A stretch of DNA of 6,333 nucleotides from JABMMZ01 sp044368575 (GTDB lineage Bacteria > Bacteroidota > Bacteroidia > NS11-12g > UBA955). Within the stretch, counting starts at the first letter, position 1. The number at the start of each line of letters is the position of its first letter. The translations under genes were made by a program, and so were the position numbers. Shown one piece after another: positions 1-5,301 of the stretch. Location: positions 1 through 6,333 of the forward strand of contig JBIPPH010000064.1 in the NCBI GenBank assembly GCA_044368575.1, in the 5' to 3' direction. A model generated the notes under the pieces. It was not told where the DNA came from. It saw only the letters and a list, made by a program, of their open reading frames with translations, and ran no database searches.

Positions 1-779
1 TCCCAACCTAAAAAACCAAATTGGGTACTGAACTCATTTTTTCGGTTATTGCCATTACGCAATTTAAGATCAAAAACACCTGCAGTTGAATTGCCATATT
101 CTGCCGGAAAGGCTCCCGTGAAAAAATCACTATTGGCTAGTATTTTATTGTTGATGATAGACACCGGTCCGCCTGTGGTGCCAGGAATAGCAAAGTGATT
201 AGGGTTAGGGATATCAATGCCTTCCATTCGCCACAATACACCTTGAGGGCTATTACCTCTTACAATGATATCGTTACGCGAATCATTAGCCCCTTGAACA
301 CCGGCAAAATTACTGGCCATACGCGCAGGGTCTCCGCGACTACCTGCATATCTGTCTGTCTCTTCAACAGTAAAAAGACGCGCACTTATTAAAGCGTTCT
401 GATTATTGGTTTGCCCCGTTCTGCTGGCTTTCACAGAAGCCACTCTCATATTGGCCACTTCTTCTTGCATCTCAATATTTAAGATCACTTCTTTGGCTGA
501 ACTCACTATCACATTGGGGATATTGACATCAGTGAATTTAGCATACTGCACCAATACAGTCTGCCTACCCACAGGTACCTGATTGATTTGGTATTCCCCT
601 TGGGCATTGCTAATGGCGGTTAGACTAGAGTCATTCACTAATGTAATGATACTCACTTTTGCGCCTTGAATAGGTTGATTGGTTTCCTTTTCAGTGATTT
701 TGCCTCTTAAAGTTTGGAATTGAGCCAAACCATTGAAAGAACACAATAAAATACTTAATATTAAACTGATTTTTCGCAT
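1..779 (-). CDS. TonB-dependent outer-membrane receptor, N-terminal part (runs off left edge)
   Basis: The first 259 codons of an outer-membrane TonB-dependent receptor; the beta-barrel lies outside the window. Such proteins import substrates too large for porins using TonB/ExbBD energy. Residues 1-20 are a signal peptide (MRKISLILSI..., cleavage near GLAQ). Residues about 22-105 look like a CarboxypepD_reg-like beta-sandwich (LRGKITEKETNQPIQGAKV, then NAQGEYQINQVPVG), the domain Bacteroidota receptors carry before the plug. Residues about 130-245 are the plug, with GDPARMASNFAGVQ, NDIIVRGNSPQG, WRMEGIDIPNPNHF and FFTGAFPAEYGN. The start is the only sensible ATG: an in-frame TAA lies two codons upstream. 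The plug wording matches a common single-receptor group rather than a classical SusC, but a SusD partner could lie beyond the edge. The substrate cannot be told. Confidence 0.93.
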   Translation of the reverse strand, partial: MRKISLILSILLCSFNGLAQFQTLRGKITEKETNQPIQGAKVSIITLVNDSSLTAISNAQGEYQINQVPVGRQTVLVQYAKFTDVNIPNVIVSSAKEVILNIEMQEEVANMRVASVKASRTGQTNNQNALISARLFTVEETDRYAGSRGDPARMASNFAGVQGANDSRNDIIVRGNSPQGVLWRMEGIDIPNPNHFAIPGTTGGPVSIINNKILANSDFFTGAFPAEYGNSTAGVFDLKLRNGNNRKNEFSTQFGFLGW

Positions 780-792
780 AGCTTAATGCGAA
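773..792 (-). promoter_or_regulatory. Inverted repeat enclosing the receptor start codon
   Basis: A perfect 7-bp inverted repeat (TTCGCAT and ATGCGAA) is separated by a 6-nt loop. In the receptor transcript the 3' arm begins with the AUG itself and continues into codons 2 and 3, so the folded RNA would bury the start codon in a stem with three G-C pairs. It could limit translation initiation. As DNA, it could instead be a dyad operator overlapping the start. The repeat is directly visible; any regulatory role is inference. Confidence 0.35.
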
Positions 793-889
793 TAAACAGA
801 TATTTTTTAAATAAAAGAAAGTTTTAAAACAACAGCTTTTGGGCAATGTATTCGATATAGTTCATATTGCTTATTTTTGTTCAGTCAAG
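780..889. promoter_or_regulatory. AT-rich gap between divergent genes
   Basis: These 110 bp separate the divergently transcribed receptor and GSCFA genes, so both promoters probably lie here. Visible elements are the palindrome GTTTTAAAAC at 821-830 near the middle, a T/A-rich tract at 801-813, and on the plus strand TATTTTTG at 872-879, which fits the Bacteroidota -7 consensus TAnnTTTG. That box lies only 10 nt before the GSCFA ATG and has no well-placed TTTG about 20 nt upstream (the nearest, 838-841, is 30 nt away). On the receptor strand I found no convincing -33/-7 pair. No Shine-Dalgarno is evident on either side, as is usual in this phylum. Confidence 0.4.
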
Positions 890-1837
890 ATGATACCCTA
901 CGCGCTCAATTTAAAAGTTAATCCATTTGCCAAACCTATTGGACTTCAATCCAAAAGTATTTTATTGGGGTCTTGTTTCACAGAGCATTTGTTTAAATAC
1001 TTACAAACCTATCAGTTGAATGTTGAGTTGGGGCCTAATGGCACAGTGTTTAATCCCTTGAGTTTAGCAAAGCCATTTCAAATGGCAATTCATGCTGAAC
1101 GCTACCAATTAAGTGATATCATTTCTAGTCAAGGGCTTTATTTTAGTAAACACCACCATGGTCGTTATGCGCACGCTCATGCGGAAACTTTATTAGATCA
1201 ACTACAAACGGATCAAACAAACTTTGAAGCCTCGCTTGAACAGACTCAAAATATTTTAGTCACCTTTGGGTCAGCTTATGTGTATGAGCACATTTCTGAC
1301 CAATGCATTTATGCCAATTGTCATAAGCTACCGGCATCAGAGTTCAAAAAGTACCTTTTGAGCATTGAGCAAATAGTTGTTGCTTGGGAGGCAATAGTGC
1401 TTGCTGTAAAAGCCAAGTATCCACAAATACAATGGGTGTTTACTGTGTCACCAGTAAAGCACTTAAAGGATGGTGTTCACGAGAATAATTTGAGTAAATC
1501 TATTTTGTTATTGGCCATTCAAGCCTTGCAAAACAAACAACCTGATTTAGTGTATTTCCCTGCCTATGAATTGGTGAATGACGATCTCCGAGATTACCGT
1601 TTTTATGCCAATGATGGCGCGCATCCGAGTGAGCAAGCCATTGAATATGTATTGAACACTTTTAAAGCTGCAGCCTTTGATGAGCAGACCCAAAACTTTA
1701 TGGGCCTTATGGATAAATACCTTCAAATGCATCAACATAAACGTTTGCACGCAGCATCAGCAGCCAGTATGAAGCTAGATCAAAATTTATCCGAATTAAA
1801 ACAACAATTGGAACAAACGTATCAAGTGCGTTTATAA
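890..1837 (+). CDS. GSCFA-domain protein (SGNH-hydrolase-like)
   Basis: A 315-residue protein of the GSCFA family (Pfam GSCFA), found widely in Bacteroidota and of unknown biochemical role; by fold logic it is related to SGNH/GDSL hydrolases. The naming motif ILLGSCFTEHL is at residues 24-34, with S28 the expected nucleophile position. Further family blocks are GPNGTVFNP (48-56), TFGSAYVYEH (125-134), NCHKLPASEF (143-152), FTVSPVKHLKDG (184-195) and YFPAYELVNDDLRDYRFYANDGAHPS (222-247). DGAHP supplies the D242/H245 pair expected of an SGNH-type triad. No signal peptide, so probably cytoplasmic. The ATG at 890 was chosen because it is the first ATG in frame and puts GSCF near residue 28, as in the family; a TTG at 839 would add 17 residues unlike the family. 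The C-terminus past about residue 260 is helical and lysine/glutamine-rich. The gene stands alone on its strand and ends tail-to-tail with the operon to its right. Confidence 0.92.
   Translation: MIPYALNLKVNPFAKPIGLQSKSILLGSCFTEHLFKYLQTYQLNVELGPNGTVFNPLSLAKPFQMAIHAERYQLSDIISSQGLYFSKHHHGRYAHAHAETLLDQLQTDQTNFEASLEQTQNILVTFGSAYVYEHISDQCIYANCHKLPASEFKKYLLSIEQIVVAWEAIVLAVKAKYPQIQWVFTVSPVKHLKDGVHENNLSKSILLLAIQALQNKQPDLVYFPAYELVNDDLRDYRFYANDGAHPSEQAIEYVLNTFKAAAFDEQTQNFMGLMDKYLQMHQHKRLHAASAASMKLDQNLSELKQQLEQTYQVRL
1832..1837. other. Shared palindromic stop of two convergent genes (TTATAA)
   Basis: The GSCFA gene and the coiled-coil gene overlap tail-to-tail by six bases. TTATAA is its own reverse complement, so each gene reads it as a final Leu codon TTA followed by stop TAA. 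There is no intergenic spacer and no hairpin-plus-T-run terminator here, so each transcript must continue into the antisense of the other gene or stop by another mechanism. Confidence 0.95.
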
Positions 1838-2749
1838 CAACTCGAAAGAGAAGGTTTGTTTAACCACATCAGACTCTTTCAATTCAACTTTGTATTTGCC
1901 CTTTTTGTAAGCAGATTTATTGACAAAATTGCTTTTGATTTTTTGAGCCGCACCATTGAAATTGATGACTTGCTTGAAGGTGTAAACATTGTCTGAACTG
2001 GTCAAACTGTTGTTGTTATTGCTGAGCACTATGCCATCAGGATCAATGATTCTTAAGAAGTAGGTTTTTTGAATGGTGTTCTCGGTTAATTGATTGCCCA
2101 ATACATCAAACATGATTTGTAGTTTCTCTACTTTTTTGGATTTGTAGATTGGTACCAATAAACCTTTTTTGTTGTATACAGGGGTTACAATTACTGCCCC
2201 GATTTGAGGTTCTGCAGCAATGTTAACTTTTTCGCCAAGTATTTTCCTTTGACCTTCGAGTAAATTAATGGCTTCTTGCTGGGCTTCAATTTGAGCTAAA
2301 TAATTTGCATTACTATTGAACAAAGAATCAATTTGTGTTTTGAATCGCTGATTGCTCACACTCATTTTAGCAATACTGTCTTTTAAAGCTCTGAGTGAAG
2401 CTGTAGAACCACCCTTGCCAACCATGGCCCTTAAAGAAGCGATTTTAGCCATAGAAGCATTCAATAACTGATTGAGACTGTCGTTGTCTGTTTGGTTTAA
2501 ATTGATTTCTGCTCTCAAACCTTCCACTTTAAGTTCTTCTTGAGCTAATGCATCGTATAAACTGTCTTTTAACGCATGGAAATAATTCATGGAATCCAAC
2601 TGAGTTTGTACCTTCTGCTCAGCTGTTTTTGACTGATTCCAAAACCAAACATTGCTACCCATTGAACCCAATAAAAGTATGGTCAATAGAACCAAAAGGC
2701 CTTTCTTGCCGCCGTTTGATGGTGTTCCGATATCAGTAGTCTCTTCCAT
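1832..2749 (-). CDS. Membrane-anchored coiled-coil protein of unknown function
   Basis: A 305-residue protein with a short polar cytoplasmic N-terminus containing GGKK, one transmembrane segment at about residues 17-35 (GLLVLLTILLLGSMGSNVWF), a coiled-coil-like stretch at about 40-172 rich in Gln, Leu, Ser and Asp, and a probable beta-rich C-terminal domain at about 178-305 (for example KTYFLRIIDPDGIVLS and KKGKYKVELKESDVVKQTFSFEL). The segment ALKDS occurs twice in the coil (59-63 and 121-125), and related DSL/DSI pieces recur between, suggesting an internally repeated coil. The topology puts most of the protein in the periplasm. I know similar Bacteroidota proteins only as hypothetical or generic 'chromosome segregation-like' coiled-coil annotations and assign no function. 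It is the last gene of the operon, starting 2 nt after the preceding stop, so translational coupling is likely. Confidence 0.85.
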   Translation of the reverse strand: MEETTDIGTPSNGGKKGLLVLLTILLLGSMGSNVWFWNQSKTAEQKVQTQLDSMNYFHALKDSLYDALAQEELKVEGLRAEINLNQTDNDSLNQLLNASMAKIASLRAMVGKGGSTASLRALKDSIAKMSVSNQRFKTQIDSLFNSNANYLAQIEAQQEAINLLEGQRKILGEKVNIAAEPQIGAVIVTPVYNKKGLLVPIYKSKKVEKLQIMFDVLGNQLTENTIQKTYFLRIIDPDGIVLSNNNNSLTSSDNVYTFKQVINFNGAAQKIKSNFVNKSAYKKGKYKVELKESDVVKQTFSFELL

Positions 2750-2751
2750 GG

Positions 2752-4038
2752 TTAAGGTTGTTTTTTAAGCAATATTAATAAATCTGCAGGACTTATGGCA
2801 ACTTGTTTCACTTTAAGTCGTTTACCACAATAGATGCCATAGGGTAATTGACCTATCATTAATTGTTTGAGAATACTTTCTGTAGCTATCGCTAATGGCC
2901 AATTGATTAAACCATTGCGTTTAAACAGAAGCAGTTCTTGATGATTGAGTCCTTTGTTAAAAGTCATGATCTGGACTTTATTGCCAAATTCATTGGCCAA
3001 GGTTCTGAGTGCCTGAGTGTCTTTATAAAAATTTGGGTTTTGATCGTTCCAAAAATACAAATAACAGCTTTGCTTTTTAAGTCCCTTGCTAGACTTCAGG
3101 CTTTTATTGTACAATTGGTACCTAAAGGGTTTGATCTTTTTACCAATTGGTAAATGGGTCATAACCTCATTGCCGGTATAGGCACTGAATTCAATAAAGG
3201 CGCCTAAGGGATGAATGCTTTGTATGGTGTAGGCTTTGCCCATCGCCACAAAATGCATGTCTTGTTGCTTTTTGTCGAGGACTATGGATTGGTCTGGTAA
3301 TTCTGATTTGTATGCACCAATAATCAATTGATCAATGCCCCAATCGTTGTAAAAACCATTGCAATTCACATCTTTGATGCCAACTCTAAAACTATCTGTA
3401 CCGTTGTTGTAATCGCCAGCAATTGTATTTAATCGTTGCTCTTTAAAGGAATACAATGCACCGGCAAAGGCAGTAGGGCCAGCATTGTTTTTATAGTAGT
3501 CGTCAAGCATGCCGATGTATTTGGAGTTGTAATAAAACGAGAATCGACTAATGTTGACGGTGTATTGTGCTGTTGCCTGTTTTGGGTGTGATAGGGTAAT
3601 GTCTTTGTCTGGCGTATCATAAAAAAAAGTATCAGGCGCGCCATCGTCACTCAAATCCAAATTGTGGTTTTTATCTATCCATAGCAAAGCAGGTTTATAA
3701 GATCTTTGATTATTGCCAATGATCATTAAGCTGTATCCTTTAAGGTCTTTGCGCTGATCTGTACCACCATAAAATATATAGGCATAATTGGTGTCATTGA
3801 TGCCAGTCATATTAGGTAATTTGGCGTAAAATGTTTTAGGGTCTTTATTGCCAGCAACACCAATTAAGGCAGGATCAACAAAAGGTTGGCCTTTGTATTT
3901 GTATACGGCAATGATGGATTGCATTTTACGGCCTTTTTCATCCAATACTATCTGATTCAATTCGAGTTTAAAATTGCTTTGTGCCCATAAAGACTTACCC
4001 AACATCAACACTATGCATACAAACAGTCTGATTGGCAT
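2752..4038 (-). CDS. Secreted protein with a CxxC-less thioredoxin-like C-terminal domain
   Basis: A 428-residue protein. Residues 1-20 are a signal peptide (MPIRLFVCIVLMLGKSLWAQ), so it acts in the periplasm or beyond. Residues 21-315 form a large region I do not recognise, with two acidic Asp/Asn loops that resemble calcium-binding loops: DKNHNLDLSDDG (122-133) and DVNCNGFYNDWG (223-234). Residues about 316-428 have the pattern of a TlpA/AhpC-like thioredoxin fold: a strand YLYFW, a helix ALRTLANEFGNKV, a strand VQIMTFN, GLINWPLAI, and QLPYGIYCGKRLKV ending in a strand and helix. Where TlpA-like proteins carry WCxxC after the FW strand, this one reads FWNDQNPNF, so a redox CxxC is missing. 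The ATG at 4038 overlaps the upstream stop as TAATG. The frame stays open 30 codons upstream, but that part lies in the peptidase gene and would hide the signal peptide. Confidence 0.85.
   Translation of the reverse strand: MPIRLFVCIVLMLGKSLWAQSNFKLELNQIVLDEKGRKMQSIIAVYKYKGQPFVDPALIGVAGNKDPKTFYAKLPNMTGINDTNYAYIFYGGTDQRKDLKGYSLMIIGNNQRSYKPALLWIDKNHNLDLSDDGAPDTFFYDTPDKDITLSHPKQATAQYTVNISRFSFYYNSKYIGMLDDYYKNNAGPTAFAGALYSFKEQRLNTIAGDYNNGTDSFRVGIKDVNCNGFYNDWGIDQLIIGAYKSELPDQSIVLDKKQQDMHFVAMGKAYTIQSIHPLGAFIEFSAYTGNEVMTHLPIGKKIKPFRYQLYNKSLKSSKGLKKQSCYLYFWNDQNPNFYKDTQALRTLANEFGNKVQIMTFNKGLNHQELLLFKRNGLINWPLAIATESILKQLMIGQLPYGIYCGKRLKVKQVAISPADLLILLKKQP
3112..3154. repeat. Intragenic 16-bp palindrome plus partial second copy
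   Basis: TTTACCAATTGGTAAA at 3139-3154 is a perfect 16-bp palindrome. The 9-bp core CAATTGGTA recurs at 3112-3120 and 3144-3152, exactly 32 bp apart, close to three helical turns. Both lie in the coding sequence for the secreted thioredoxin-like protein, in different reading frames (YQLY and LPIGK), so shared amino-acid sequence does not explain the repeat. It could be a protein-binding site or chance in AT-rich DNA. Confidence 0.4.
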
Positions 4039-4040
4039 TA
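4036..4040 (-). promoter_or_regulatory. TAATG stop/start overlap
   Basis: The stop codon of the zinc peptidase gene and the ATG of the secreted thioredoxin-like gene share one base (TAATG). This is the classical arrangement for re-initiation by a terminating ribosome, and it decides the start of the downstream gene. Confidence 0.8.
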
Positions 4041-4742
4041 ATCTCTGCGGCTTAAGAACAAGGAAATAAAATAGATTAAGTTGGCCAAAGCACCTGCTGC
4101 AGCTACTACATAAGTCATTGCAGCCCATTTGAGCGCGTCTTTAGCGCCATCATATTCGCCACCCACTACTATGCCATTGTTTTTCATCCATGCTAATGCG
4201 CGATTACTTGCATCAAATTCTACAGGAAGTGTAACCATAGCAAACAAGGTTAAAAATAAATTGGCGGCAATTAAGATCAATAAAATAGTAGTGCCTAGTG
4301 GGTTGTGATTATAAAACAATAAGCCACCAGCAAAAATCATAATATAATTGGCCATGTTCATAATGCTAGCACTGATGGTAACCATAGGTACTAGCTTACT
4401 GCGCAAGCCCAACAATGCATAGGCTTGAGCATGTTGTACCGCGTGGCCGCATTCATGAGCTGCAACAGCTGCTGCGGCTGCATTTCTTTCGAAATAAACA
4501 GCTTCACTTAGATTGACCGTTTTATTAATCGGGTTGTAATGGTCTGTGAGTGCACCTGCCACATGTGTGATTTTGACATCGGTAATGCCATGATCAGCCA
4601 ACATTTTTTGAGCTATTTCGGCGCCGGTCATACCGTTGCTTAATGCTACTTGAGAATAGAATTTGAATTTTGATTTCAGTTTACTGCTGACCCATAAACT
4701 GATCAGCATAACGACTATGCCGATTAAAAGATAAATACCCAT
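4038..4742 (-). CDS. Membrane zinc metallopeptidase, YugP / Zn_peptidase_2 family
   Basis: A complete 234-residue integral membrane protein. A transmembrane helix lies at about residues 2-18, then a soluble part with GMTGAEIAQKMLADHGI (37-53), the family's pattern before the active site, and DHYNPINKTVNLSEAVY (67-83). The zinc site HECGH is at 96-100 (HExxH: H96 and H100 as ligands, E97 as general base), preceded by an Ala-rich stretch. E175 in PVEFDASNRAL (173-183) is the likely third zinc ligand. Further transmembrane segments are at about 118-142, 150-172 and 205-230. The family is annotated as neutral zinc metallopeptidase (Pfam PF04298) and its natural substrate is not established; membrane protein quality control is a reasonable guess. 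It starts 8 nt after the small membrane protein's stop and overlaps the next gene by 1 nt, so it is inside an operon. Confidence 0.94.
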   Translation of the reverse strand: MGIYLLIGIVVMLISLWVSSKLKSKFKFYSQVALSNGMTGAEIAQKMLADHGITDVKITHVAGALTDHYNPINKTVNLSEAVYFERNAAAAAVAAHECGHAVQHAQAYALLGLRSKLVPMVTISASIMNMANYIMIFAGGLLFYNHNPLGTTILLILIAANLFLTLFAMVTLPVEFDASNRALAWMKNNGIVVGGEYDGAKDALKWAAMTYVVAAAGALANLIYFISLFLSRRD

Positions 4743-4750
4743 TGTTGTGT

Positions 4751-4909
4751 TTATTTGAATGCTTTAATCAATACAATTATTATTCCGACAATAAACATCA
4801 GAATAGAAATTCGATTAATGCCGTGCATCATCTTTAAATAACTGTTGTTGCCCTTTTCACTTTCAGGCTGTTGTTTAAAACTAATGTAAGACCAAATTTT
4901 CTTTAGCAT
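4751..4909 (-). CDS. Small single-pass membrane protein (DUF6728-like)
   Basis: A 52-residue protein with a charged N-terminal half (MLKKIWSYISFKQQPESEKG) and a C-terminal transmembrane helix at about residues 30-49 (ISILMFIVGIIIVLIKAF). The segment MMHGINRISILMF just before and into the helix is, from memory, the conserved core of a tiny Bacteroidota family that I believe is catalogued as DUF6728; the number should be checked. Function is unknown. The start at 4909 leaves a 4-nt gap from the SPOR gene and gives a typical length; an upstream in-frame ATG at 4945 would add 12 residues but overlap the SPOR gene by 32 nt. It is wedged between the SPOR protein and the membrane peptidase, which argues that it is a real expressed gene. 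Confidence 0.82.
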   Translation of the reverse strand: MLKKIWSYISFKQQPESEKGNNSYLKMMHGINRISILMFIVGIIIVLIKAFK

Positions 4910-4913
4910 AGTA

Positions 4914-5300
4914 TTATGGTATTGGTTGATAATGGATTTTTTCATTTACCACAATCGTGGTTTGGAACTTGCCTTTAATGCTGTCGTAAAAGCGCATGCA
5001 ATCAAATTTTGAAATAAATAGCCCAACAAATACCTTGAAGTTAGGCTCATCCCATACTACCTCACTGTATTGACTGTATTCTGCATCAAACTTGGCTTTA
5101 ATGCCTTCCGCTTTAGGTCGGCTATCGCCATTGAAAATTAAAATATGATAGCCTTTGGTGGTGGCATCTGGGTTTTTACGTTGTGCCGAGCGACCAGCAA
5201 TCAGACCAGCCAAACCTTCAGGCTTAGTGACAGTTACTTGGGCATTACAGGGCAATGCGCAGATGAATAAGAATAAGCCAATGATAAATACTCTGATCAT
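4914..5300 (-). CDS. Secreted SPOR-domain protein
   Basis: A 128-residue protein. Residues 1-20 are a signal peptide (MIRVFIIGLFLFICALPCNA, cleavage before Q21). The ALPC segment is a poor lipobox because Pro precedes Cys, so a soluble periplasmic protein is favoured over a lipoprotein. A short linker with GLAGLIAGRSAQRKNPD follows. Residues about 49-121 are a SPOR (sporulation-related) domain: GYHILIFNGDSRPKAEGIKAKF, then NFKVFVGLFISKFDCMRFYDSIKGKF and TIVVNEKI, giving the beta-alpha-beta pattern of the family. SPOR domains bind denuded peptidoglycan glycan strands, commonly at division septa; small signal-peptide-plus-SPOR proteins are common in Bacteroidota. The ATG at 5300 was chosen because it begins the signal peptide and lies one base after the secA stop; an upstream frame to 5363 lies inside secA. 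Confidence 0.9.
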   Translation of the reverse strand: MIRVFIIGLFLFICALPCNAQVTVTKPEGLAGLIAGRSAQRKNPDATTKGYHILIFNGDSRPKAEGIKAKFDAEYSQYSEVVWDEPNFKVFVGLFISKFDCMRFYDSIKGKFQTTIVVNEKIHYQPIP

Positions 5301-5301
5301 T

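Noticed and set aside
195..392. Plus-strand open frame of 65 codons
   Set aside because: Antisense to the plug domain of the TonB receptor; its translation has no recognisable features, and the opposite strand is clearly coding.
872..879. TATTTTTG as the -7 box of a GSCFA promoter
   Set aside because: It fits TAnnTTTG, but would start transcription within about 5 nt of the ATG, and the only TTTG upstream is 30 nt away instead of about 20; kept only as a note in the intergenic entry.
839..889. TTG-initiated 17-residue extension of the GSCFA protein
   Set aside because: Non-ATG start, no similarity to the family's N-terminus, and it occupies the only intergenic promoter space; the ATG at 890 gives a normal family length.
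1800..1870. Rho-independent terminator between the convergent genes
   Set aside because: I looked for a GC stem followed by a T-run on either strand and found none; the coding sequences overlap here.
3429..3650. Minus-strand 73-codon frame rich in Thr and Leu
   Set aside because: Out-of-frame shadow of the secreted protein gene on the same strand; no start context or family features.
4039..4128. 30-codon upstream extension of the secreted thioredoxin-like protein (Cys-rich)
   Set aside because: Lies wholly inside the zinc peptidase coding sequence and would bury a good signal peptide; the TAATG overlap gives a better start.
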